Shown piece after piece: positions 53,295-61,012 of a stretch of DNA of 64,000 bases. This DNA is from [Mycobacterium] fortunisiensis (GTDB taxonomy: Bacteria; Actinomycetota; Actinomycetes; Mycobacteriales; Mycobacteriaceae), in the NCBI RefSeq assembly GCF_019050325.1, contig NZ_VOMB01000021.1, positions 62,001 through 126,000 on the forward strand, given 5' to 3'. The position numbers and the translations under genes were made by a program. Numbering within the stretch: the first letter of the stretch is position 1; each line of letters begins with the position of its first letter. The notes beneath the pieces were generated by a model. That model was not told where the DNA came from. It ran no database searches and saw nothing but the letters and a program-made list of their open reading frames with translations.

Positions 53295-54266
53295 ATGATC
53301 GACTACGCCGGACAGGTTGCAGTGGTGACCGGCGCCGGGCGCGGGCTCGGCCGGCTCTATGCCCTCGACCTGGCCCGCCGGGGTGCCTCGGTCATCGTCA
53401 ACGATGTGGGCGGCAGCATGGGCGGCGACGGTCACGACACCTCGGTCGCCGACCGGGTGGTCGACGAGATCTGCGCCGCCGGGGGCCACGCGGTTGCCTC
53501 CCACGATTCGGTCGCCAGTGCCGAGGGCGGACAGGCCATCGTCGACGCGGCCGTGCAGAACTTCGGCCGGCTCGACGTGGTGGTGAGCAACGCGGGGATT
53601 TTCAACAGCATTCCGTTCGAACAGATTTCCGCACCGGACTGGCGGCAGATGCTGCGCGTGCACCTCGACGGCGGGTTCTATCTGAGCCAGCCCGCGTACA
53701 AGGTGATGATGAAGCAGTCCTACGGCCGGTTCGTCTTCATCTCGTCGTCGGCGGGCAACTTCGGCCAGCCCATGGAAGCGCACTACGCGGCGGCCAAGAC
53801 CGGACTCGTCGGGCTTTCCAACGTCATCGCCATCGAAGGGGCGGCACACGGCATCGCCTCCAACACCGTTCTCCCGACCGGCTTTTCCCGGATGGTCAGC
53901 GAGACCGTCGGCGACGAGAAGTTTCTCACCGAGTCCGGATTCATGCGGGCCATCCAGCCCGATCTCGTCGTACCGCTGGTCACCTTCCTGGCGAGCCGAA
54001 ACTGCACGTTCACCCACCGCAACTACTCGGCATGCGCTGGGCGCTACGCGCGGGTCTTCGTCGGCCTCGGCGACGGTTGGCTGGCCGAGGACGGAACCCA
54101 CCCCACCGCGGAGGACATCGAAAGCCATCTGGACGACGTGTCACGCACCGATGCCTTCACCGTGCCGGACTCGATCGTCGACGAAGTGCTACAGGTGTGT
54201 GAGCGCAGAGGGATCAGCGCCATGCCCGACAACGCCGACGTTGCATTTCCTGCGTCCCGCAGCTGA
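53295..54266 (+). CDS. SDR of the peroxisomal multifunctional-enzyme type
   Basis: This 323-residue SDR begins GQVAVVTGAGRGLGRLYALDLARRGASVIVNDVGG. The N-D-V-G-G-S extension after the second strand is typical of 3-hydroxyacyl-CoA dehydrogenases of the HSD17B4/MFE-2 type. SNAGIF is near residue 98, SSSAG near 152 and the catalytic Y-A-A-A-K near 164. A C-terminal ~70-residue tail follows the core. It probably oxidises a beta-hydroxyacyl-CoA. AAGGG lies a few bases before the ATG at 53295. Confidence 0.88.
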   Translation: MIDYAGQVAVVTGAGRGLGRLYALDLARRGASVIVNDVGGSMGGDGHDTSVADRVVDEICAAGGHAVASHDSVASAEGGQAIVDAAVQNFGRLDVVVSNAGIFNSIPFEQISAPDWRQMLRVHLDGGFYLSQPAYKVMMKQSYGRFVFISSSAGNFGQPMEAHYAAAKTGLVGLSNVIAIEGAAHGIASNTVLPTGFSRMVSETVGDEKFLTESGFMRAIQPDLVVPLVTFLASRNCTFTHRNYSACAGRYARVFVGLGDGWLAEDGTHPTAEDIESHLDDVSRTDAFTVPDSIVDEVLQVCERRGISAMPDNADVAFPASRS

Positions 54267-54272
54267 CTAGCC

Positions 54273-54288
54273 GGACAAATGTTAGGTG
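54273..54288. promoter_or_regulatory. Tandem-TetR candidate operator, site D (autoregulation)
   Basis: GGACAAATGTTAGGTG lies 61 bases upstream of the tandem-TetR start and matches site A at 12 of 16 positions. It suggests autoregulation. Confidence 0.5.
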
Positions 54289-54349
54289 AGCGGTAGGCTC
54301 AATTCCACGTGTTGGTCCCGGAAAACGCCGATGAGGAGGAATGCTCGAG

Positions 54350-55684
54350 ATGGCTGGTGCCGATGCCGTTGGTCGCAGCTCCAAGCGCGGCCGGCCCGGC
54401 GCGAAGCGTGCCGCCTCGCTCGCAGCCGTGTCTGCTCCGACACCAAGCGAGCTGAGCCGGCGCAGTGAGATCCTCAAGACCGCGAACTCCGTGATCGCCA
54501 CGACCGGCCTCCGTAGCTCGCTGCAGCAGATCGCTGATGCCGCAGGCATTCTCGCGGGCAGCCTCTATCACCACTTCGAGTCCAAAGAAACCATCCTCGT
54601 CGAGCTGATCAGGCTCTATCACGCCGATCTCGATCGGGTGGGCGAGGAAGCGTTGCGCCGCCTCGACAACCCTGACCCGGTCCCGGTGGCCGACCAGATC
54701 ACCACCCTGGGTCGCGCGATCGCCCGCTGCGCGGTCGAGCACCGGGCCGCGCTGCAGATGTCCTTCTACGAGGGCCCGAGCAACGACCCCGAACTCATGG
54801 AGCTCACCGGTCGTCAACCCACGAAGATCCAGGAAGCGATGGTCCAGGCGCTGCGGGCCGGGCGCTGGCGCGGGGAGATCCGCTCCGATGTCGACCTGCC
54901 CACCCTGGCAGACCGGCTGTGCCAGAGCATGCTGCACGTCGGTCTCGACGTGATCCGGCACAACGCCAAGACCGACGACCTGGCCGCCCTGAAATGCCGA
55001 ATCGCACTGGACGGTCTGGCTTCGAAGGCTCCGTCCGATGCCGAGCTCGATCGCTCGAAGGCCATTGCCGCCGCCGAGTCCATCATCAGCAGCTGGGACA
55101 ACGACGAAGACGACACCGACCTCAAAGCCGCCCATCTACGGGCGGTGGCCCGCTCAGAGTTCGGCCGTCGCGGCTATGAGATGACCACCATCCGCGATAT
55201 CGCTTCCGCAGCGGGGCTGGGAACCGGGACGGTGTACCGGATCATCGGCTCGAAAGATGAGCTGTTGATGTCGATCATGCTGGAATTCGGGCGCAAGGTC
55301 GGTGGTGCCTGGGCCGAGATCGTCCGAACCGACTCCACTGCGGTGGAAAAGCTCGACGCATTGAGCTGGCTGAATATCAACGCACTGGACCAGTTTCCCG
55401 ACGAGTTCCGCATCCAATTGGCGTGGCTGCGCCATTCGCCACCGGACTCGGCCAACCCGGCCTGGTCGTTCACCACCCGGATCCGCCAGATGAAATCCCT
55501 GCTGTCCGAAGGTATCCGGGCCGGCGACATCCACATCGACAAGGCCGGATCGGACATGCTGGCCCGCTGCATCATCGGCGAGCAGTGGATTCCCGAGAAC
55601 ATCCTGGCCGACATCGGCACCCGCAACGCTTTGATCCTGGCCCGTGACACCGTGCTTCGAGGAGTCGGCATCCGAGGCGAGTGA
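54350..55684 (+). CDS. Tandem double-TetR transcriptional regulator (Mce3R-like architecture)
   Basis: This 444-residue protein carries two complete TetR units in one chain. The first helix-turn-helix is LQQIADAAGILAGSLYHHFESKETI near residues 56-80; the second is TIRDIASAAGLGTGTVYRIIGSKDEL near 278-303. Each is followed by a helical ligand-domain-like region. The same architecture is known in Mce3R, the repressor of mce3 and beta-oxidation genes in M. tuberculosis. A single chain with two DNA-binding heads should tolerate asymmetric operators. The ATG at 54350 has AGGAGG ten bases upstream; an ATG three codons earlier abuts it. Confidence 0.9.
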   Translation: MAGADAVGRSSKRGRPGAKRAASLAAVSAPTPSELSRRSEILKTANSVIATTGLRSSLQQIADAAGILAGSLYHHFESKETILVELIRLYHADLDRVGEEALRRLDNPDPVPVADQITTLGRAIARCAVEHRAALQMSFYEGPSNDPELMELTGRQPTKIQEAMVQALRAGRWRGEIRSDVDLPTLADRLCQSMLHVGLDVIRHNAKTDDLAALKCRIALDGLASKAPSDAELDRSKAIAAAESIISSWDNDEDDTDLKAAHLRAVARSEFGRRGYEMTTIRDIASAAGLGTGTVYRIIGSKDELLMSIMLEFGRKVGGAWAEIVRTDSTAVEKLDALSWLNINALDQFPDEFRIQLAWLRHSPPDSANPAWSFTTRIRQMKSLLSEGIRAGDIHIDKAGSDMLARCIIGEQWIPENILADIGTRNALILARDTVLRGVGIRGE

Positions 55685-55730
55685 TCGCGGTAAACCTTAA
55701 CGTTGCTCCGGGGCTACGGTCCCCGCGGCC

Positions 55731-55790
55731 CTCTTTTGTCACGCCAGAGTGGCTCCCGAGCTCGGGAGCCACTCTGGCGTGACAAAAGAG
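55731..55790. repeat. 60-bp perfect palindrome
   Basis: Bases 55731-55760 are exactly complementary in reverse to 55761-55790, with no loop. It sits between the convergent tandem-TetR and acyl-CoA dehydrogenase genes. It can act as a bidirectional terminator, with CTCTTTTGTC at one edge and GACAAAAGAG at the other. Confidence 0.8.
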
Positions 55791-55863
55791 CGCGTGACAG
55801 TAGCGCCCGTGACTGTGACAGTGCGGGGTCGCGACAGCGGAATATCCCCTCGCCAAGAGAAAC

Positions 55864-57039
55864 TCAGCGGCGCGGCAACCCCAGCACCTGGGTGGCGATG
55901 ATGTTGCGCTGGATCTCTGAGGTACCACCGGCGATGGTGCCGCCGAAGCTGCGGGCATAGCGCTCGAACCAGCTCATGAAGTAGTGGTCGAGGTTCATGT
56001 GCGCGTATGGCCCCGTGGTGGTCGGGTGGGTCAACCCGTCCGGTCCGGCCGCCGTCAGCGCGTTCTCGAACGCGTTGCGCTCGGCTTCGGAGCCGAACAG
56101 CTTGAGCACCGACACCGAGGCGGTGTCTGCTTCGCCGCGCGAGGCCTTCGCCAGTGCGGCAGAACCCATGGCCCGCAGGGCTTGGTAGTCCATCACCGTG
56201 GTGGCGTACTGGTCGCGTTCCAGCTCGGTCTTCGGCGAGAAGTCGGCCAGCATGTTGTCGATGCGATCGGCGAAGCCCAGCCACATCATCGTGCGCTCGT
56301 GGCCCAGCGAGCCGTTGGCCACCCCCCAGCCGCCGTTGAGCGGTCCGACCAGGTTCTCGGCCGGCACCCGGGCGTCGGTGAAGAAGACCTCGTTGAAGTC
56401 CAGGTTCTCCTCGCCGGTCATGTCGGCGAACGGCCGGCACACCACACCGGGGGTGTCGGTCGGGATGATCAGCACGCTGATGCCCTTGTGCTTCGGGGCA
56501 TCCGGGTCGGTGCGCACGAACGTCAGCAGCCAGTCGGCGTCGTGGGCGCCCGAGGTCCAGACCTTCTGGCCGTTGACCACGAAGTCATCGCCATCGGACA
56601 CCGCGCGGGTACGCAGCGAGGCGAGGTCCGAACCCGCACTCGGCTCGCTCATGCCCAGCGACGCGGTCTTCTCACCGCGCAGCACCGGCACCGCCCAGCG
56701 TTGCTTCTGCTCGTCGGATCCGAACGAAAGCAGCGATGCCGCAATGATATTGACACCCTGCGGGTTGAAGCTGTGGTAGATCCGGCGCCGGCACAGCTCG
56801 TCGAGGTGGACGAAGGTCTGCACCACCGTGGCATTGCGGCCGCCGAACTCCGGCGGCTGGGCCGGCAGCAGCCATCCGTTGTCGAACAGCAGCCGCTGCC
56901 AGTCGCGGGCCCACTGCGGCATGTGCGACACCGAGCGGGGGCGCTCCAACGTCTGCGCCTCCGACGGGAGATTGGCATCCAGGAAAGCCGAGAATTCGGC
57001 GCGGAACTCCTCGACGTCGGAATCGTATGTCAGCTGCAT
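55864..57039 (-). CDS. Acyl-CoA dehydrogenase, subunit 1
   Basis: This 391-residue FAD-dependent acyl-CoA dehydrogenase makes the 2,3-double bond of an acyl-CoA. It has LGMSEPSAGSDLASLRTRA near residue 127, KVWTSGAHDADWLL near 158, and GGTSEIQRNIIATQVLGLPR at the C-terminus. The catalytic Glu of the usual Y-E-G-T motif is Gly here. That fits heteromeric enzymes of steroid and bile-acid side-chain degradation, in which paired unlike subunits share the active site. The partner gene ends one base upstream. Confidence 0.9.
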   Translation of the reverse strand: MQLTYDSDVEEFRAEFSAFLDANLPSEAQTLERPRSVSHMPQWARDWQRLLFDNGWLLPAQPPEFGGRNATVVQTFVHLDELCRRRIYHSFNPQGVNIIAASLLSFGSDEQKQRWAVPVLRGEKTASLGMSEPSAGSDLASLRTRAVSDGDDFVVNGQKVWTSGAHDADWLLTFVRTDPDAPKHKGISVLIIPTDTPGVVCRPFADMTGEENLDFNEVFFTDARVPAENLVGPLNGGWGVANGSLGHERTMMWLGFADRIDNMLADFSPKTELERDQYATTVMDYQALRAMGSAALAKASRGEADTASVSVLKLFGSEAERNAFENALTAAGPDGLTHPTTTGPYAHMNLDHYFMSWFERYARSFGGTIAGGTSEIQRNIIATQVLGLPRR

Positions 57040-57040
57040 G

Positions 57041-58045
57041 TCACAGTCCCCTGTAGGTCGTGCGGTACTCGGCGGCGATCGTCGCGCGATGCTCGGCGGC
57101 GCCGCCGAGCATCAGCTCGCCGGCCTTGGCCCGCTTCAGCGCGAACTGCACGTCGTTCTCCCAGGTGAATCCCATGGCCCCGAACAGCTGCAGGCCGTGC
57201 CGGAACACCACCGCCTGGCATTCCCCGGCCGCGGCCTTGGCCATCGCCGAGGCCAACCGCCGACGCGGGTCGTCGGCGGCGATGGTCAGCGCGGCGAAAT
57301 ACGAGAGCGCCCGCGCCCTTTCGATCGCGACGTGCATGTCGACGGCCTTGTGCTGCACAGCTTGGAACGACCCGATCGCCACCCCGAACTGCTGCCGCTG
57401 TTTGGCGTGTTCCAGAGCCAGGTCGAGCACTCGCTGCGAAGCCCCCACCATGGTGATCGCCATCCCGGTCAGGGCCAGGTGACGGGCCTTCTCGGTATCC
57501 GCATGAATACGGTCGGTGTCGTCGACGTGGACATCGTCAAAGGACACCTCGGCCACGTGCAGCACCGGGTCGAAGATCCGGCTGCGCCGGGCGACCACCT
57601 CGGCGGCGTCGACCAGGAACACGCCGCCATCGGTCACCACGGCCAGGTTCTGCGCACGGTCGCCGTCGAGCACGTGGTGCGCGATACCGCTGAGCACCCA
57701 ACCGGTGGCATCCCGGATGGCGGTGACCCCGCTGTACACCGCGGCGCCGGCCACGGCCGCATCGAAGCGGTCCCCCACCAGCGGTGCGTACTGCGTCATG
57801 GTGGCCAGGTACGGCGTCAGATCGGTGGCCCGGCCGAGTTCCTCGAGCACGATGGCCAGCTCGACCGCGTTCTCCGAGTCGGTCAGCTCCGTCCAGCCCT
57901 GATCGATGTAGCTCTGCCACAGCGGTGCCGGGTCGACACCCTGCTCGGCCACTTCACGGACCAGCGTGGCCGGGCACTGTTTGGTCACCGCGTCGCGCAC
58001 GGTTTCCTGCCATAGCCGCTGATCGGCATCGAATTCGAGTAGCAC
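57041..58045 (-). CDS. Acyl-CoA dehydrogenase, subunit 2
   Basis: This 334-residue protein is short for the family (usually about 380). The N-terminal helical domain and the middle beta domain are reduced. The C-terminal helical domain has HAKQRQQFGVAIGSFQAVQHKAVDM near residues 215-238 and LQLFGAMGFTWENDVQFALKRAKAG near 287-311. It pairs with the adjacent 391-residue subunit, as in the alpha2-beta2 FadE complexes of mycobacterial steroid degradation. The GAGAAT-type operator at 58079 lies 33 bases upstream. Confidence 0.9.
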   Translation of the reverse strand: MLLEFDADQRLWQETVRDAVTKQCPATLVREVAEQGVDPAPLWQSYIDQGWTELTDSENAVELAIVLEELGRATDLTPYLATMTQYAPLVGDRFDAAVAGAAVYSGVTAIRDATGWVLSGIAHHVLDGDRAQNLAVVTDGGVFLVDAAEVVARRSRIFDPVLHVAEVSFDDVHVDDTDRIHADTEKARHLALTGMAITMVGASQRVLDLALEHAKQRQQFGVAIGSFQAVQHKAVDMHVAIERARALSYFAALTIAADDPRRRLASAMAKAAAGECQAVVFRHGLQLFGAMGFTWENDVQFALKRAKAGELMLGGAAEHRATIAAEYRTTYRGL

Positions 58046-58078
58046 CCACCGCCTCCTGACCCACTGTCACGTCCGAAT

Positions 58079-58093
58079 GAGAATAGCATTCTC
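58079..58093. promoter_or_regulatory. Perfect GAGAAT-N3-ATTCTC operator upstream of acyl-CoA dehydrogenases
   Basis: GAGAATAGCATTCTC is a perfect 6+3+6 inverted repeat identical in its arms to the site at 13059, although the two lie 45 kb apart. Confidence 0.7.
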
Positions 58094-58192
58094 TTTCTAT
58101 GTTGTGACATTCTCCTTCAGCAAGTACCGGTTCTCCTGAACAGGCCACCGACTGGACGACCAGCACCGGCGCTTACCTGCAGCGAAGCGCTT

Positions 58193-58216
58193 AGTTCTTC
58201 CGAGAACTATGTTCTT
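58193..58216. promoter_or_regulatory. Overlapping GTTCT/AGAAC inverted repeats upstream of amidohydrolase operon
   Basis: AGTTCT-TCCG-AGAACT (58193-58208) overlaps AGAAC-TAT-GTTCT (58203-58215), a looser relative of the GAGAAT motif. They lie before the amidohydrolase-Rieske operon. Confidence 0.5.
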
Positions 58217-58321
58217 GATATTGAAGAATATGGATCTAGACTGGCGGTACGGTCCGGCGTGAGACGCACGTCGCCATCTGCGGTGGGCACGACTCGTCCG
58301 GACGAACATCGGAGGACAGAC

Positions 58322-59446
58322 TTGGCAATCAACGACCCCGCCCAGCCCGGCAGTGCCCAAACACCGCTCATCGATGCGAGCGTGCACGTCTTCTTCGGAT
58401 CGAACAAAGACCTGCGGCAGAACTTCCTGAAGGAGCCGTTCGCCAGTCGCGGCTTTCCCGATTACGAGATGAACTGGTACGGCGCGCCGGGTGGCGAATA
58501 TGCCAAGGGCACCAAGGGGCCCGACCGCCAGTACCCCGGCTCCGACCCCGACATCGCTGCGCAGCACCTGTTCACCGAACGCGGTGTCGACATTGCGATC
58601 CTGCACCCGATGACCCGCGGCATCATGCCCGACCGCCACCTCGGTACCGCGCTGGCGGCCGCACACAACGCGATGATGGTGTCGCGCTGGCTCGAACACC
58701 ACGAGCACGGTGAGCGCTTCCGCGGCACTATCCGGGTCAATCCCGACGACATCGTCGGCGCCCTGCGCGAAATCGACAAGTACAAGGACCACCCCCGAGT
58801 CGTGCAGATCGGCATCCCGATGCAGTCGCGCGAACTCTATGGCAAGCCGCAGTTCTGGCCGTTGTGGGAGGCAGCCGCCGAGGCCGGTCTACCGGTGGCC
58901 GTGCACATCGAGGGCGGGGCCGGAATCCAGTTCGCGCCAACCCCATCGGGCAAGACCAGAACCTACGAGCAATACCTGGGTTTCATGGCGCTCAACTACA
59001 TCTATCACCTGATGAACATGATCGCCGAAGGCGTGTTCGAACGGACCCCCGATCTGAAATTCGTCTGGGCCGACGGGGCCGCGGACATGTTGACCCCGTT
59101 CATGTGGCGGATGGACTGCTTCGGTCGCCCCCATCTGGAACAGACGCCGTGGGCCCCCAAGATGCCCAGCGATTACCTACCGGATCACGTCTACTTCGTC
59201 CAGGGCGCACTCGACGGTCCGGGTGACGTCGACTTCGCCGGTGAGTGGCTGAGTTTCACCGGCAAGGAAGACATGGTGATGTACGGCTCCAGCTACCCGC
59301 ATTGGCAGCTGAACGAGCCGAAGATCCCCAGCGCGTTCAGCCCCGAACAGCGCGACAAGCTGTTGTGGCGCAATGCCGCAAAGCTTTACGGCCTGGAAGG
59401 TGAGTTCGCCAGTGCCGTCCCATCGTCCGCAGCCGCGGCCCAGTAG
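58322..59446 (+). CDS. Amidohydrolase family (Amidohydro_2) metal-dependent protein
   Basis: This protein is about 374 residues from the TTG at 58322, which has GGAGG six bases upstream. A GTG at 58259 preceded by TACGGT could instead be a leaderless start adding 21 residues. The amidohydrolase-2 TIM barrel shows PLIDASVHVFF at the N-terminus, AVHIEGGAG near residue 200 and YGSSYPHWQL near 325, where the usual YGSD Asp is Ser. The D-x-H metal motif is D-A-S-V-H, an atypical spacing. It is the first of two tandem family members in an operon with a Rieske protein; the reaction is unknown. Confidence 0.83.
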   Translation: MAINDPAQPGSAQTPLIDASVHVFFGSNKDLRQNFLKEPFASRGFPDYEMNWYGAPGGEYAKGTKGPDRQYPGSDPDIAAQHLFTERGVDIAILHPMTRGIMPDRHLGTALAAAHNAMMVSRWLEHHEHGERFRGTIRVNPDDIVGALREIDKYKDHPRVVQIGIPMQSRELYGKPQFWPLWEAAAEAGLPVAVHIEGGAGIQFAPTPSGKTRTYEQYLGFMALNYIYHLMNMIAEGVFERTPDLKFVWADGAADMLTPFMWRMDCFGRPHLEQTPWAPKMPSDYLPDHVYFVQGALDGPGDVDFAGEWLSFTGKEDMVMYGSSYPHWQLNEPKIPSAFSPEQRDKLLWRNAAKLYGLEGEFASAVPSSAAAAQ

Positions 59447-59465
59447 AGGCAGTGAGGAAGACCTC

Positions 59466-60620
59466 ATGACAACCACACAGCCCATCACGACGAACCCGCG
59501 GGTGCCGGCCACCGAACGCATCGCGATTCGCTGCGTCGACTCCGACGTGCACCCGATGCCGCGGCGCGGCGAGCTACTCGACTACATCCCCGAGCCCTGG
59601 CGCAGCAAGTACTTTCTGAGCCACAAGGTCGGCGAGCAAATCTACTACGACGCTCCGGATTACGCGCACGCCTACGCGATGCGCGTGGACGCGTTCCCTC
59701 CCGATGGCGAGTTCGCCTGCAGCGACCCCGACATGGCGCTGCGCCAGCTGATCATGGAGGCCGGCTCCGACATCGCCATCTTGGAACCGACACACTCCGA
59801 GCACCGGCTGCCCGAGGCCACCGCGGCCTACTGCACGGCCGTCAACCGGTGGCTGGCCAACCACTGGCTGGATGACCACAACAACTGGCACCAACGCTGG
59901 CGCGGGTCGATCTGCATCGCCATCGAGGAACCGCAGACCGCGGTGGCCGAGATCGAGCAGTGGGCCGAACACCCCTACATGGCGCAGATCCTGATGAAGG
60001 CCGAACCACGCCCGTCCTGGGGTGACCCGAAGTACGACCCGATCTGGGCCGCGGCCACCAAACACGACATCACGGTCAGCTGCCACCTGTCCCGCGGCGA
60101 GTACGAGACGCTTCCGACCCCGCCGGTGGGCCTGCCCAGCTACAACCACGACTTCATGGTCAGCTACTCGTTGCTGGCGGCCAACCAGGTGATGAGTCTG
60201 ATCTTCGACGGGGTGTTCGACCGGTTCCCGACGCTGCGGATCGTGTTCGTCGAGCATGCCTTCACCTGGATCCTGCCCCTGATGTGGCGGATGGACGCCA
60301 TCTATAAAGCACGGCGGCCCTACATGGACATCAAGCGCAAGCCGAGCGAATACGTCAAGGACCACATCAAGTTCACCACCCAGCCGCTGGACTATCCCGA
60401 GGACAAGACCGAGCTGTCCCGGGCGTTCGAGTGGATGGAATGCGACAAGATCCTGCTGTACTCCAGCGACTACCCGCACTGGACGTTCGACGATCCCCGC
60501 TGGCTGGTCAAGCACCTGCCCGAACATGCCCGCGAAGCGATCATGTTCCGCAACGGCATCGAGACCTACAAACTGCCCGAGACCGTACCGGTCCTCGAGG
60601 GACAGGCCCGGGTGTTCTAG
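59466..60620 (+). CDS. Amidohydrolase family (Amidohydro_2) metal-dependent protein
   Basis: This 384-residue TIM-barrel protein has CVDSDVHPMPRRGELLDYIPEPW near residues 23-45, with the D-x-H metal motif. SCHLSRGEYET is near 202, WILPLMWRMDAIY near 270 and LYSSDYPHWTFDDP near 334. GAGGAAG precedes the ATG at 59466, which I prefer to an in-frame start overlapping the previous gene. Unlike its neighbour it keeps the D-x-H and SSDYPH residues, so it is the more likely active copy. Its stop overlaps the Rieske start (TAGTG). Confidence 0.86.
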   Translation: MTTTQPITTNPRVPATERIAIRCVDSDVHPMPRRGELLDYIPEPWRSKYFLSHKVGEQIYYDAPDYAHAYAMRVDAFPPDGEFACSDPDMALRQLIMEAGSDIAILEPTHSEHRLPEATAAYCTAVNRWLANHWLDDHNNWHQRWRGSICIAIEEPQTAVAEIEQWAEHPYMAQILMKAEPRPSWGDPKYDPIWAAATKHDITVSCHLSRGEYETLPTPPVGLPSYNHDFMVSYSLLAANQVMSLIFDGVFDRFPTLRIVFVEHAFTWILPLMWRMDAIYKARRPYMDIKRKPSEYVKDHIKFTTQPLDYPEDKTELSRAFEWMECDKILLYSSDYPHWTFDDPRWLVKHLPEHAREAIMFRNGIETYKLPETVPVLEGQARVF

Positions 60621-61012
60621 TGACAGACCAACCGAAGCGCCCCCGACTCGCACAGGGACGCGAACACGTCGTCGCCACCGTCGACGAAATCCCGCCCGGC
60701 ACCCACAAACTGGTGCCCATCGGTCGGCACGGTGTCGGCGTCTACAACGTCAACGGCACCTTCTATGCCATCGCGAACTACTGTCCGCACGAGGGCGGTC
60801 CGCTGTGCTCGGGCCGTGCTCGCGGCCGCACCGTGGTCGACGAGAACGTGCCCGGCGACGCGGTGATGGTGCGCGACATGGAGTACATCTACTGCCCCTG
60901 GCACCAATGGGGTTTCGAGTTGGCGACCGGCACCACCGCGGTGAAGCCGGAATGGAGCATCCGTACCTACCCGGTTCGAGTGGTTGGAGAAGAAGTGTTG
61001 GTGATGGCGTGA
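60620..61012 (+). CDS. Rieske 2Fe-2S protein
   Basis: This 130-residue single-domain Rieske protein has cluster ligands CPHEG near residue 55 and CPWHQWGFEL near 93, that is, C-x-H and C-x2-H. Between them lies an insert (VVDENVPGDAVMVRDMEYIY). It is soluble and too small to be an oxygenase, so it is an electron carrier or a small regulatory redox subunit. The GTG start overlaps the upstream stop, and its own stop shares a base with the hydrolase ATG (TGATG). Confidence 0.88.
   Translation: MTDQPKRPRLAQGREHVVATVDEIPPGTHKLVPIGRHGVGVYNVNGTFYAIANYCPHEGGPLCSGRARGRTVVDENVPGDAVMVRDMEYIYCPWHQWGFELATGTTAVKPEWSIRTYPVRVVGEEVLVMA

Noticed and set aside
10362..58045. Assignment of the island to cholesterol degradation
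   Set aside because: FadD3-like, Ltp/DUF35, paired FadE and mce genes resemble that pathway, but ring-degradation genes (KstD, Hsa, KshA/B) and clear KstR sites are not seen, so the substrate is left open.
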